Positions 1-8,659 of a stretch of 64,000 nucleotides of DNA are shown here, piece by piece. This DNA comes from Robertmurraya sp. FSL R5-0851 (GTDB taxonomy: Bacteria > Bacillota > Bacilli > Bacillales > Cytobacillaceae). Positions within the stretch are counted from its first letter, which is position 1; every line of letters begins with the position of its first letter. Position numbers and translations under genes: made by a program. The stretch lies in NCBI RefSeq assembly GCF_038002965.1, contig NZ_JBBOOE010000001.1, forward strand, positions 3,887,001-3,951,000, written 5' to 3'. The notes beneath the pieces were generated by a model. The model was not told the origin of the DNA. It was given only the letters and a program-made list of their open reading frames with translations, and did not search any database.

Positions 1-285
1 GAAGAGAAAAAACAAGTCTGGTCAGCTGAAACCGTCAACCGCATGCGCAGTCTGTTATCTGAAACGATTTCCTCTGGAACCGCCCGTAAAGCCCACATAT
101 CACGAGCAACATACCAAGGCGGAAAAACAGGAACAACAAATAATTACCAAGACTACTGGTTTGTTGGTTTAACAGATACGCTAACGGTTGGGGTTTGGGT
201 CGGAAGAGACATGCCATCCAGCATTGAAAATATTGAGCAATACTCTCCACATCTTTATATATGGAAAGCGATTATGTCGCAGTAA
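1..285 (+). CDS. pbpD: Class A penicillin-binding protein, C-terminal end (partial)
   Basis: The first base is already inside the reading frame, so only the last 94 residues are visible; the glycosyltransferase half and most of the transpeptidase half lie outside the window. The transpeptidase KTG box (K-T-G-T-T, about bases 124-138) is followed by DYWFVGLTD and GVWVGRD, the usual strands after that box. The protein would cross-link peptidoglycan outside the membrane. In B. subtilis the class A PBP near yufK and mrp is pbpD (PBP4), so that is the likely identity; it rests on synteny and this motif. No hairpin directly follows the stop codon. Confidence 0.85.
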   Translation, partial: EEKKQVWSAETVNRMRSLLSETISSGTARKAHISRATYQGGKTGTTNNYQDYWFVGLTDTLTVGVWVGRDMPSSIENIEQYSPHLYIWKAIMSQ

Positions 286-330
286 CAAAAATCCCGGATA
301 AGCTCCTTCAAATGGGTTTACATGACAAAA

Positions 331-520
331 ATAAGCGGAGATTTTTCGGTTAAACTCCAGATTAGAGCTGATTCAGAGGAAATAAGGGGAGGTTTTCCGG
401 TTAAGCAAACCAAAATAGCCCATTTTAACGTTTTTCGAGTTAATAGACGGAATCCTTCCGTCTATTTTGACTATTTTCAGTGTAATTTTCTATTTAAGTG
501 GAAATTCTCCTCTTATTTTT
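331..520. repeat. Intergenic array of short GGA..TCC palindromic repeats (array 1)
   Basis: The 300-base gap after the PBP gene holds at least four related units: ATAAGCGGAGATTTTTCGG at 331, ATAAGGGGAGGTTTTCCGG at 382, a perfect palindrome built on AGACGGAATCCTTCCGTCT at 444-462, and TAAGTGGAAATTCTCCTCTTA at about 495-515. Each has the plan (A)TAAGnGGA...TCCnnTTA. The same plan recurs at 15409-15597. A 93-codon open frame at 322-603 is produced by these repeats and is not accepted as a gene. Confidence 0.6.
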
Positions 521-552
521 TAAAACCCGCTTTAGCAGCATGCATCTCACAA

Positions 553-590
553 GAAACCCCGGATGACTTTCTTCATCCGGGGTTCTTTAT
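553..590 (-). terminator. Terminator after yufK (perfect 12-bp stem)
   Basis: Bases 555-566 and 573-584 form a perfect 12-bp, GC-rich stem with a 6-base loop. It lies just past the stop codon of the minus-strand yufK. The T-run is weak (TTTCTT), but the stem is strong. Confidence 0.8.
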
Positions 591-1144
591 ACTGGTAAAC
601 TAGCAACAATGCTGTTGTAAACTTTTAACGCAATAAATACGACACCTAACACGAGCGTTGACCAGGTTAGCACCTGAAAGAAAATCAGCCCAATAATACC
701 AGACAGCGAAAGCTTCGAGCTTACCTTATACACAAAAAACACAAAATAGCTTATCGTTGTTACAACAAAAACGAAAGCCAGTATCGTTACATGGGCAGAG
801 CCTAAAAGAGATAGTACTGAGCCAGAAAAATAAATAATCGCCCCCGCACGGACATCCTTTAAGCTTTCCCCATTAAAATCCTTCGAGAAGAAAAGCAAAG
901 AAAGCTGATTGATGGTATCTGCAATTAACTTTAATGCCGCAAAAACCATAAAAAAGACAACCATCAATAAGATAAGTAACGCCAGCTTAATTCCACTTCT
1001 AGAAAAGAATTCTAGCATTCCTACATAAATGCCGGTAGCATTTAAAAATTTAAAAAGATGCACCTCAACTAGCATCGCAAAGGACAAGCTAAATAATAAA
1101 ATTGATACCAAAGGAAAGTAACTAGTTAAATACGTATTTTTCAT
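587..1144 (-). CDS. yufK: YufK family membrane protein (DUF5366)
   Basis: This predicted integral membrane protein of 185 residues has about five hydrophobic segments and resembles B. subtilis YufK in length, opening (MKNTYLTSYFPL) and ending (YNSIVASLPV). Its function is unknown. A GTG four codons further upstream is in frame, but the ATG at 1144 is chosen because GTGGAG sits at good spacing in front of it. The position between a class A PBP gene and the mrp operon matches B. subtilis. It appears to be transcribed alone towards the 555-584 hairpin. The family assignment is from remembered similarity. Confidence 0.8.
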   Translation of the reverse strand: MKNTYLTSYFPLVSILLFSLSFAMLVEVHLFKFLNATGIYVGMLEFFSRSGIKLALLILLMVVFFMVFAALKLIADTINQLSLLFFSKDFNGESLKDVRAGAIIYFSGSVLSLLGSAHVTILAFVFVVTTISYFVFFVYKVSSKLSLSGIIGLIFFQVLTWSTLVLGVVFIALKVYNSIVASLPV

Positions 1145-1209
1145 TGAATTCTCCACATATGATTTTGTCTTCCATTATTATGAAAGATAGGAGAACAGAT
1201 TACAAGTCT

Positions 1210-1422
1210 TTATGGCCTTTCAATTCTTACATACTCTCTTGCCTTAAACATACGATACTTCTTTTTCTGAATATCTAGTCCTGGGTCAGTGGTATAGATT
1301 TGCACCACTTCACCCTCCTCATCAGGACTATAAAATTCACGCTTATCTTTTTTATCTAATGCCCATGCTAAGGACACTAAGAGGAGAAAAATGGACAAAG
1401 ATGCTAGTATTTTCTTTTTCAT
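1210..1422 (-). CDS. Small secreted or membrane-anchored hypothetical protein
   Basis: I do not recognise this 70-residue protein. It starts with a lysine-rich n-region (MKKK) and a hydrophobic core (ILASLSIFLLLVSLAWA) with a possible signal peptidase site after AWA, followed by a highly charged mature part of about 47 residues ending in AREYVRIERP. The ATG at 1422 is preferred to an upstream in-frame GTG because GAGGTG lies ahead of it. The product is probably exported or tethered. It lies between yufK and the divergent mrp operon, 54 bases upstream of yufK on the same strand, so the two may be co-transcribed. Confidence 0.6.
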   Translation of the reverse strand: MKKKILASLSIFLLLVSLAWALDKKDKREFYSPDEEGEVVQIYTTDPGLDIQKKKYRMFKAREYVRIERP

Positions 1423-1716
1423 CCTCACACCTCACTTTAAAATTATTTTGAGGATAAAAGTCTGATTTTATTCAAAAAAAATAAAAAAATTTTCACCATT
1501 TGATCTGCGTTTCTACCTATTTATTAGTTTTGCTTCAAGTAAGGGATGTTGTGCGCTTGAGGCATGCAAGGTCTGTTTTTTTACGTTATACTTTTTTATA
1601 TGGCTGTTTCCGTAAAAGAAAGAGGAAGCATGTTCGGAGAAAATTATGGAAATAGTAATAGGCAGTATTACTTTCATAAAACAGTTATTACTTACATATA
1701 AAGAGGGGGTTTTGTT

Positions 1717-4122
1717 TTGTCTTTGCTACACTTGGCCATTGTTTCACCTCTATTGCTTGCGGTCATCATACCTACCTTTTCCAAAAGCATTAGACAGATT
1801 CATACGGGGTGGTTTGTACTACCCTTACCAGTTGTATTATTTATCTATTTTCTTTCGTTTATCGGTACCACTTCGCACCAAGGTACGGTATATGAAAGCT
1901 TCGAGTGGATTCCTTCTCTTGGCATTAATTTTGCTGCTAAAGTAGATGGACTTGGACTGCTCTTTGCCTTGCTTATTTCAGGAATTGGGGCTTTAGTTGT
2001 TCTTTATTCGATCTATTATTTAGCAAAGGATAAGGAACAGCTCGGCAGCTTCTATGTGTATCTTCTTTTATTTATGGGAGCTATGCTTGGTGTGGTCTTA
2101 TCCGATAATTTAATCGTTATGTACGGTTTTTGGGAGCTCACTAGTATTTCTTCCTTTTTACTTATCGGTTACTGGTATCACCGTGAAAAGTCGAGATATG
2201 GTGCACAAAAGTCTATGTTAATCACCGTTTTCGGTGGACTTGCCATGCTAGGAGGCATCATCCTCCTATACCTCATGACAGGAACCTTTAGCATTTCAGA
2301 AATTGTTGCGCAATCGGACGTTGTGTTAGATCACAACTTGCTTATTCCAGCCATACTCTGCTTTTTACTTGGTGCTTTTACTAAATCAGCTCAGTTTCCA
2401 TTCCATATTTGGCTACCTGATGCAATGGAAGCACCAACGCCTGTTAGTGCCTATCTTCATTCGGCTACCATGGTTAAGGCGGGTATTTATCTTGTTGCTA
2501 GAATGAGTCCTGTGTTTGCTGAATCACCTGTTTGGCTCTGGCTTGTTGCAGGGTTCGGTATTGTCACATTGTTCTGGGGTTCTTTTTCAGCTGTCAAACA
2601 GACAGATTTAAAGAGCATACTTGCCTTCTCTACCGTAAGCCAATTAGGTTTGATTATGTCTTTATTAGGTGTTGGTGCTGCTGCTCTACACTATGATGGA
2701 ATAGACGATAATGTGTTTACCGTGGCAACAACAGCCGCTGTTTTCCACTTAATTAATCATGCTACCTTCAAAGGAAGCTTGTTCATGGTTGTAGGAATTG
2801 TTGATCATGAAACGGGAACACGTGATATTCGGAAGCTTGGCGGATTGATGCATTTGATGCCAATTACCTTTACGCTGGCAATTATCGGTGCGTTTTCTAT
2901 GGCTGGCTTGCCACCATTTAACGGATTTTTAAGTAAAGAAATGTTCTTTACCGGCATGGTGAATATTTTAAAATTGGACCTTTTCTCTTTAAGCACTTGG
3001 GGATTATTATTTCCTGTCCTCGCTTGGATCGCCAGTGTATTTACGTTCATATATAGCATGAAGCTCGTCTTTAGAACGTTTACTGGCAAATACAAACCGG
3101 AAGGATTAAAGAAGAAGCCGCATGAGGCACCACTTGGGATGCTCATTTCACCAGTTGTACTCGGCTCTTTAGTCATCATTTTTGGATTATTTCCGAATAT
3201 CCTTTCGCATAATTTAATTTCACCGGCGATGGCTTCTATCTTACCTAGCCTGCTTTCTCCAGGAGATATTTTTGACGTTCATATCTATTTCTGGCATGGA
3301 CCAACCATCGAATTATTTATGACCATTGGGGTTGTGGTTCTGGGGATCATTCTGTATTTGACGTTACCGAAATGGGAAAGAACCTATGACTTACTTCCTG
3401 AAAAATTAACCTTAAACAAGCTGTATGACAAGGGACTAGAAGCGATTCAGTCTGGGTCGTTTAAGCTGACCAGATTTTATATGAATGGCTATATCCGGAC
3501 GTACTTGGTTTATATTTTCGCCTTTTTCATTCTGATTTTAGGCTACACACTTTATAAGAAAGACGCGTTTGTGATCGATACCGCAAATGTATCTAGCATT
3601 GGCTTTTATGAGCTGGTTCTTTCCTTGCTTATCGTCGTAGCCACCATTACCATTTTGTTTGCTAAATCAAGACTCACCTCTATTATTTTACTTGGAGCAG
3701 TTGGGTATACGGTTGCCCTTTTCTTTGTCGTTTTCCGTGCGCCTGATTTAGCACTTACTCAGCTGGTGATTGAAACGGTGTCAGTCGCACTGTTTCTACT
3801 TTGTTTCTATCATTTACCGAAATTCAAAAAGGAAGAATCAAAAATTCCTTTTAAACTTACAAATGCTATTATTTCTATCGGAGTGGGTGCGATTGTCACA
3901 GCCATCGCCCTTTCCGCCAATAGTACAAAGCTTTTTGACTCTATCTCTCAATTTTACGTAGACAATACGTATATCCGAGCTGCAGGAAAAAATATGGTTA
4001 ACGTCATTCTCGTTGACTTCCGTGGCTTTGATACACTATTTGAAATTTGTGTACTTGCGATTGCCTCACTTGGTATTTTTGCAATGATTAAACTACGTCT
4101 AACAAGGGGGAAAGAAGGATGA
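1717..4122 (+). CDS. mrpA: Mrp antiporter subunit A (NuoL-like)
   Basis: Largest subunit of the multi-subunit Na+(K+)/H+ antiporter in the membrane, which extrudes sodium and supports alkaline pH homeostasis. At 801 residues it is full length for the family. It has the NADH dehydrogenase subunit 5-like core and a C-terminal MrpA extension. Family residues are in place: E140 in FWELTS and K223 in AFTKSAQFPFHIWLPDA, equivalent to the proton-path residues of complex I antiporter subunits. The start is a TTG with AGAGGGGG eight bases upstream. Its end overlaps mrpB by four bases, the first of several overlaps in a tight seven-gene operon. A possible -10 (TATACT) lies at 1587-1592, but I see no matching -35. 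Confidence 0.97.
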   Translation: MSLLHLAIVSPLLLAVIIPTFSKSIRQIHTGWFVLPLPVVLFIYFLSFIGTTSHQGTVYESFEWIPSLGINFAAKVDGLGLLFALLISGIGALVVLYSIYYLAKDKEQLGSFYVYLLLFMGAMLGVVLSDNLIVMYGFWELTSISSFLLIGYWYHREKSRYGAQKSMLITVFGGLAMLGGIILLYLMTGTFSISEIVAQSDVVLDHNLLIPAILCFLLGAFTKSAQFPFHIWLPDAMEAPTPVSAYLHSATMVKAGIYLVARMSPVFAESPVWLWLVAGFGIVTLFWGSFSAVKQTDLKSILAFSTVSQLGLIMSLLGVGAAALHYDGIDDNVFTVATTAAVFHLINHATFKGSLFMVVGIVDHETGTRDIRKLGGLMHLMPITFTLAIIGAFSMAGLPPFNGFLSKEMFFTGMVNILKLDLFSLSTWGLLFPVLAWIASVFTFIYSMKLVFRTFTGKYKPEGLKKKPHEAPLGMLISPVVLGSLVIIFGLFPNILSHNLISPAMASILPSLLSPGDIFDVHIYFWHGPTIELFMTIGVVVLGIILYLTLPKWERTYDLLPEKLTLNKLYDKGLEAIQSGSFKLTRFYMNGYIRTYLVYIFAFFILILGYTLYKKDAFVIDTANVSSIGFYELVLSLLIVVATITILFAKSRLTSIILLGAVGYTVALFFVVFRAPDLALTQLVIETVSVALFLLCFYHLPKFKKEESKIPFKLTNAIISIGVGAIVTAIALSANSTKLFDSISQFYVDNTYIRAAGKNMVNVILVDFRGFDTLFEICVLAIASLGIFAMIKLRLTRGKEG

Positions 4123-4541
4123 GAACGAATGACCTCATTCTACAAACCGTAACAAAAGTGATTTTGTTCATCATTCTCCTCTTCTCTATTCATCTTTTCT
4201 TTGCTGGACATTATTATCCGGGTGGAGGATTCATTGGAGGATTGATGACCGCAGGGGCTCTAGTACTCTTGCTCCTAGCGTTTGATATGAAGACGGTAGC
4301 TAATATATTACCCGTCAACTACCGTATTATGACAGCAATTGGGCTTCTTTTTTCCATTGGAACTGGAGCTGGTGCATTGCTGTTTAATGTTCCATTTTTA
4401 ACTCATGCATTTAGTGATGTCTACTTGCCTCTCCTTGGCAAAACATCTTTGCATACAGCAGTGTTGTTTGATATCGGTGTGTATCTTGTCGTTATCGGTG
4501 TCACAATGACCATTATTCAAACAATAGGGGAGGACGAATAA
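4119..4541 (+). CDS. mrpB: Mrp antiporter subunit B
   Basis: Small membrane subunit (140 residues, four predicted helices) of the Mrp Na+/H+ antiporter. The sequence GHYYPGGGFIGGLMTAGALVL is the conserved MrpB/MnhB core. Its ATG overlaps the end of mrpA (ATGA), and its stop overlaps the start of mrpC (TAATG), so translation is coupled along the operon. In this family MrpB is required for complex assembly and has no separate activity. Confidence 0.96.
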   Translation: MRTNDLILQTVTKVILFIILLFSIHLFFAGHYYPGGGFIGGLMTAGALVLLLLAFDMKTVANILPVNYRIMTAIGLLFSIGTGAGALLFNVPFLTHAFSDVYLPLLGKTSLHTAVLFDIGVYLVVIGVTMTIIQTIGEDE

Positions 4542-4882
4542 TGGAAATCGTTATGGCGTTTGTAGTTGGTATTATTTTTATGGCAGCCACTTATTTAATG
4601 CTTTCTAAAAGTTTACTTCGAATTATTATCGGAACGGGACTATTAAGTCATGGCACACATTTATTGGTTTTAACGATGGGAGGCCTAAAGAATGGTGCTG
4701 CTCCCTTACTTGGAGAACATGCTGCCCAGTACAATGATCCATTGCCTCAGGCATTAATATTAACGGCTATCGTTATTGCCTTTGGTGTTACTTCCTTTTT
4801 TCTAGTATTAGCTTATCGTGCGTACCAGGAGCTAGGAACGGACAACATGGATCGCTTGAGAGGGACGAAGATCAATGAATAA
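4541..4882 (+). CDS. mrpC: Mrp antiporter subunit C (NuoK-like)
   Basis: Membrane protein of 113 residues with three predicted helices, homologous to NuoK of respiratory complex I. The motif GTGLLSHGTHLLVLTMG and the helix PLPQALILTAIVIAFGVTSFFLVL are typical of MrpC/MnhC. The gene shares one base with mrpB and overlaps mrpD by eight bases. It works only as part of the Mrp complex. Confidence 0.96.
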   Translation: MEIVMAFVVGIIFMAATYLMLSKSLLRIIIGTGLLSHGTHLLVLTMGGLKNGAAPLLGEHAAQYNDPLPQALILTAIVIAFGVTSFFLVLAYRAYQELGTDNMDRLRGTKINE

Positions 4883-6356
4883 TTTGCTTTTATTACCTAT
4901 ACTGATTCCGCTTTTAACAGCGGTTATACTAATCTTTCTGAATCGCTTTACGATCGCCTCTAGGTGGGTGTCGGCTCTATCACTATTATCCACCGTATTT
5001 GTGTCGGTTCTCCTTTTTCAAAAGGTACGAGCAGATGGAATTCAAACATTGAACTTAGGAAACTGGGAAGCACCTTTTGGGATTACGTTAGTATCTGATA
5101 TGCTATCTGCCCTTCTTGTTTTGACAACAAGTGTGATTGCATTCGCTTGTTGTCTCTATTCCTTCCGAGCAATTGGAGAGGAAAGAGAAAAGTTCTACTA
5201 TTATTCTATTTTGCAATTCCTAATTGTCGGGATTAATGGTGCATTTACAACAGGAGATATTTTCAACCTTTTCGTCTTCTTTGAAGTGATGCTAATGAGC
5301 TCCTATGTGCTATTGGTCTTGGGGGGAACAAAGGCGCAGCTTCGCGAATCGGTGAAATATATATTAGTGAATATTATCTCTTCTTCGTTGTTTGTTATTA
5401 CCGTTGCTTACCTATATTCAGTGGTTGGAACGCTAAATATGGCACATATCTCCACAAGAATTGCAGAAGTGGGACAGCCTGGTATTTTAACAGTCATTGC
5501 CGTGTTATTTTTAATCGTTTTCGGCTTAAAAGGAGCCATTTTCCCTCTTTATTTCTGGCTACCTGGTTCGTATTACGCTCCTCCTGCACCTGTTTTGGCG
5601 TTGTTCGGTGCCCTTTTAACCAAGGTTGGGGTCTACTCTATCATGAGGACGTATACACTCTTTTTCCCTCATGACCCTGGCTATACTCATGAGCTGTTAG
5701 GGGTACTTGCCGTCATTACGATAATTGTCGGCATTATAGGAGCCTTAGCGTACTGGGATATTAAAAAGATTATTATATATAACATTATCGTTGCCGTTGG
5801 TGTAATTTTGTTTGGGGTTTCGGTAAATACAACCGAATCTTTGACAGGTGCGATTTTTTATTTAATTCATGACATGCTGATAAAAGCCGCATTATTCCTG
5901 CTTGTTGGAGTCGTTATTGCGATCACAGGAACAAGCAACTTAAAGAAAATCAGTGGATTGATTAAAAATTATCCATTACTAGGATGGATGTTCTTACTAT
6001 CTGCCCTTGCTTTAGCTGGAATTCCCCCGCTCAGTGGCTTTGTCGGTAAGCTGTTGATCATTAAGAGTGGTTTTGGCGCAGAAGCCTATTGGGGTGCTGG
6101 AATTGTGTTAATGTCGAGTCTCCTTGTTCTATTTTCTGTTATGAAAATTTTCATTAATGGATTTTGGGGCATTCATCGCACTTACGAAAAGGAAGAAAAA
6201 GCTCCTGTTAGCTGGTTGCTTATCTCTCCCGCTATTTTAGTGATTATTTCTGTGTTGTATGGAGTTGGAGCGGAGCTTGTTTACCCGTATATTTTAGAAG
6301 CTGCGGAAACATTGGCTAATCCTTCCACCTACATCAATGCCGTCATGAAGGAGTGA
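4875..6356 (+). CDS. mrpD: Mrp antiporter subunit D (NuoM/N-like)
   Basis: Second large antiporter-like subunit (493 residues, about 14 helices) of the Mrp complex, homologous to NuoM/NuoN. The two lysine/glutamate landmarks of the family are present: E137 in VFFEVMLMSSY and K219 in VFGLKGAIFPLYFWLPG. The ATG lies inside the end of mrpC. The stop codon lies eight bases before the chosen mrpE start. The ion-translocating role is from the family; the intact residues imply an active subunit. Confidence 0.97.
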   Translation: MNNLLLLPILIPLLTAVILIFLNRFTIASRWVSALSLLSTVFVSVLLFQKVRADGIQTLNLGNWEAPFGITLVSDMLSALLVLTTSVIAFACCLYSFRAIGEEREKFYYYSILQFLIVGINGAFTTGDIFNLFVFFEVMLMSSYVLLVLGGTKAQLRESVKYILVNIISSSLFVITVAYLYSVVGTLNMAHISTRIAEVGQPGILTVIAVLFLIVFGLKGAIFPLYFWLPGSYYAPPAPVLALFGALLTKVGVYSIMRTYTLFFPHDPGYTHELLGVLAVITIIVGIIGALAYWDIKKIIIYNIIVAVGVILFGVSVNTTESLTGAIFYLIHDMLIKAALFLLVGVVIAITGTSNLKKISGLIKNYPLLGWMFLLSALALAGIPPLSGFVGKLLIIKSGFGAEAYWGAGIVLMSSLLVLFSVMKIFINGFWGIHRTYEKEEKAPVSWLLISPAILVIISVLYGVGAELVYPYILEAAETLANPSTYINAVMKE

Positions 6357-6361
6357 TAACC

Positions 6362-6838
6362 ATGGCATTTCAAATTTTATTAAATGTTTTTCTAGCTCTT
6401 GTCTGGATGTTTTTAAAGGTCTCAAATGAACCGATCGATTTCTTTGTTGGCTACTTTTTCGGGTTATTGCTCGTCTTTACGTTTCGACGTTTTTTCCCTT
6501 CCCGCTTTTACTTATTAAGAGTAGTAGCGGTGGTCAATCTGATTGCCATTTTTATAAAAGAGCTTCTTCTTTCAAATATTGCTGTTTTAAAGGTAATCAT
6601 TAAACCCAAGCTTGATATTCAGCCAGGAATTTTCGCTCTTCCTACGGAATTAAAAAATGATTGGGAAATCACTTTGTTAGCCAATCTGATTACATTAACA
6701 CCCGGGACATTAGTGGTGGATATTTCAGATGATAATCGAACTCTTTATATCCATGCAATGGACGCTTCAGATGTGGAGGCTGCCATTTCTAGTATCAAAA
6801 ATACATTTGAAAAAGCCATCATGGAGGTGAGCAGGTAG
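6362..6838 (+). CDS. mrpE: Mrp antiporter subunit E
   Basis: Subunit of 158 residues with N-terminal membrane helices and a cytoplasmic C-terminal domain (LITLTPGTLVVDISDDNRTLYIHAMD is the conserved segment). A GTG at 6353 is in frame, but the ATG at 6362 is used because AGGAG at 6349 is eight bases away and the resulting length equals that of B. subtilis MrpE. Its stop shares one base with the mrpF start. Confidence 0.96.
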   Translation: MAFQILLNVFLALVWMFLKVSNEPIDFFVGYFFGLLLVFTFRRFFPSRFYLLRVVAVVNLIAIFIKELLLSNIAVLKVIIKPKLDIQPGIFALPTELKNDWEITLLANLITLTPGTLVVDISDDNRTLYIHAMDASDVEAAISSIKNTFEKAIMEVSR

Positions 6839-7122
6839 TGTTACAGTGGGTCATAACCATTTCTTTAGTTTGTATTACCCTATCCATGCTTGCTATGGTG
6901 TACCGGGTCATTAAAGGTCCTACAACACCAGACCGGGTGGTTGCACTTGATGCTCTAGGAATCTGCTTAGTTGCCATCATTGCACTTGTTTCCATCATGT
7001 TAAAATCGAATGCTTTCCTAGAGGTTATCTTGTTGATCGGAATATTAGCCTTTATTGGGACAGTTGCTTTCTCCAAGTATTTAGAAAAGGGGGTCATCCT
7101 TGAACGTGATCGAAATAGTTAA
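6838..7122 (+). CDS. mrpF: Mrp antiporter subunit F
   Basis: Three-helix membrane protein of 94 residues. The conserved block YRVIKGPTTPDRVVALDALG identifies MrpF/MnhF. The start is GTG, preceded by GGAGGTGAG. In several bacteria MrpF is linked to bile acid efflux, but here it is simply an Mrp subunit. It overlaps mrpG by 23 bases, the largest overlap in the operon. Confidence 0.96.
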   Translation: MLQWVITISLVCITLSMLAMVYRVIKGPTTPDRVVALDALGICLVAIIALVSIMLKSNAFLEVILLIGILAFIGTVAFSKYLEKGVILERDRNS

Positions 7123-7462
7123 GGTTATTATCGGGATATTCATCGCACTTGGAGCACTCCTAACCGTTGTTACAGCTGTCGGTCTTATCCGATTGCCAGA
7201 TGTGTATACACGCACACATGCTGCGTCTAAAGCCGCTACATTAGGAGTTATGTTTGTTTTAGCAGGTACCTTTCTCTACTTCTATCTATTAGAGGGCCAT
7301 ATGAATTCTCGACTGATTCTTGGAATTGTGTTTATTTTTATGACCTCGCCAGTGGCGGGCCATCTGATCGCTAGAGCTGCGTACAATACAAATGGGAAGC
7401 TTTGGGAAAACAGTGTTCAGGACGATTTAGCTACAGTAAAAAAAGAACGTGCTAGGGAATAG
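7100..7462 (+). CDS. mrpG: Mrp antiporter subunit G
   Basis: Last subunit of the Mrp complex, 120 residues with three helices. GLIRLPDVYTRTHAASKAATLG is the family signature. It begins with TTG, with AAAAGGGGG ending seven bases upstream. The operon ends here: a strong bidirectional hairpin follows the stop codon directly. All seven subunits are intact, so the antiporter should assemble. Confidence 0.96.
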   Translation: MNVIEIVKVIIGIFIALGALLTVVTAVGLIRLPDVYTRTHAASKAATLGVMFVLAGTFLYFYLLEGHMNSRLILGIVFIFMTSPVAGHLIARAAYNTNGKLWENSVQDDLATVKKERARE

Positions 7463-7463
7463 T

Positions 7464-7500
7464 AAAAAATCCATGTGTGAACTTCACACATGGATTTTTT
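7464..7500. terminator. Bidirectional terminator between mrpG and yuxO
   Basis: A perfect 17-bp stem (7464-7480 with 7484-7500) has A-runs on the left and T-runs on the right, so it can end both the mrp transcript and the convergent yuxO transcript. Confidence 0.92.
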
Positions 7501-7880
7501 TATCTTTTTTCGATAACAGCTATTGTACAGCGTGAGACACTTATAAGCTGGTCTTGTTCGTCTGTTATTTTAATATCCCACACCATGGTTGTTCGACCTT
7601 GATGAAGTACCGTTCCAGTAGCGGTAACGATACCTTCTCTCTTACCTTTGATATGATTGGCATTAATCTCTAAGCCAACAACAACTTCCTTTTCCTTATT
7701 AACCAATTCGTACGCACCGATTGAAGCAACACTTTCTGCCAGTGCAACAGAAGCACCGCCGTGGAGAAGGCCGAACGGTTGGCGTGTGCGGTCATCTACA
7801 GGCATCGTAGCGACGACTCTTCCTTTTTCAATCTGTTTAAATTCAATTCCTAGCGTTTGAATTAATGAGTTTCCCATCAT
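7500..7880 (-). CDS. yuxO: PaaI-type hotdog thioesterase (YuxO/MenI-like)
   Basis: Single hotdog-fold acyl-CoA thioesterase of 126 residues. The helix motif GLLHGGASVALAESVAS carries the HGG and glutamate expected at the active site. B. subtilis YuxO lies at the same place next to mrpG and is assigned as 1,4-dihydroxy-2-naphthoyl-CoA hydrolase of menaquinone synthesis; that substrate is inferred by synteny. In B. subtilis it is downstream of comA, but here comQXPA is missing and a DedA gene is upstream, overlapping by four bases (ATGA), so the two are translationally coupled. The ATG at 7880 follows AGGAGG at slightly long spacing. Confidence 0.88.
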   Translation of the reverse strand: MMGNSLIQTLGIEFKQIEKGRVVATMPVDDRTRQPFGLLHGGASVALAESVASIGAYELVNKEKEVVVGLEINANHIKGKREGIVTATGTVLHQGRTTMVWDIKITDEQDQLISVSRCTIAVIEKR

Positions 7881-8491
7881 AGAGTGGAAGACCTCCTAAG
7901 CTTTTTTATTTTTTTTCGATTGATTACTTTTAATAAAAGAAACACACATACAAAAACGATACTTCCCATGAAGAGTAATTCGGTTTCATACTCGACGAGA
8001 ATCTCCTTCTGATCACCAAACCAATATCCTATTGAAAAAACGATACTCAGCCAAATAAAAGCCCCACTATAGGCAAACAGAGCAAAAACTTTATAGGACA
8101 GTTTGCTTAGTCCATAAATAAATGGGACAAAGTTTCGTAATCCAGGGATAAAGTAACTAAACAGAAGGGAAAAAGCATGGTACTTCTCAATGGATTGGAA
8201 GGAACGGTCAATGGTTCGAGCGATCCGTTTGCTTTTTTGAAAGAATGGAAGGAGTCTAACACCTATGTACTTTCCTGCGAGGTAGCTTGTCGTTAGTGCA
8301 GCGACTATTCCTAGATACGTAGAAAGAAAGATGCATACTGGATTTAAGGTACCTAGGGATGCCGCTAACCCCACCGTCATGGCTATGATTTCATTAGGTA
8401 CTGGCATGCCTACAACTCCAAACCAAAGCCAAAGGAACAGCCCTATATATCCATTTTCCTCAATTAAATCAAGAATAAAATCTAACTCCAT
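7877..8491 (-). CDS. DedA/SNARE-associated family membrane protein
   Basis: Membrane protein of 204 residues with about five hydrophobic segments. The DedA signatures are visible: an N-terminal G-x-P-x-P-x-E region (GVVGMPVPNEIIAMTVG) and the arginine-rich re-entrant segment SYFIPGLRNFVPFIYGLSKLS. DedA proteins transport or scramble lipids such as undecaprenyl phosphate or phosphatidylethanolamine; which one applies here cannot be told. An in-frame GTG seven codons upstream is rejected because GGGAGGTG precedes the ATG at 8491. A TGCTATAAT extended -10 lies upstream at 8542-8550. The gene is coupled to yuxO. Confidence 0.88.
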   Translation of the reverse strand: MELDFILDLIEENGYIGLFLWLWFGVVGMPVPNEIIAMTVGLAASLGTLNPVCIFLSTYLGIVAALTTSYLAGKYIGVRLLPFFQKSKRIARTIDRSFQSIEKYHAFSLLFSYFIPGLRNFVPFIYGLSKLSYKVFALFAYSGAFIWLSIVFSIGYWFGDQKEILVEYETELLFMGSIVFVCVFLLLKVINRKKIKKLRRSSTL

Positions 8492-8541
8492 TCTTTCACC
8501 TCCCAAAACCACTTTAACAACATTAGTAACTAAGTAAATTC

Positions 8542-8550
8542 ATTATAGCA
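8542..8550 (-). promoter_or_regulatory. Extended -10 promoter for the dedA-yuxO pair
   Basis: On the minus strand the bases read TGCTATAAT, a perfect extended -10 for the housekeeping sigma factor, about 50 bases upstream of the dedA start. No good -35 is present, as expected for extended -10 promoters. Confidence 0.5.
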
Positions 8551-8659
8551 AAATATAGAACCAACTAGGTTATTTTAACATTTTTGTAATGTTATCATTA
8601 GACATTCTTTCGGACGCATATATTATGTTGGAAATCTACCCTATTTTCTTATAAAGGAT

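Noticed and set aside
322..603. Plus-strand open frame of 93 codons after the PBP gene
   Set aside because: It is made of the palindromic repeat units and the yufK terminator, has no ribosome site and no protein-like composition.
1602..1622. GGCTGTTTCCGTAAAAG upstream of mrpA resembling the left MITE end
   Set aside because: Similarity stops after about 16 bases and no second end or duplication is found, so it is probably chance.
2805..3179. Minus-strand 124-codon frame inside mrpA
   Set aside because: Antisense shadow of a strongly coding, conserved gene; no ribosome site or family match.
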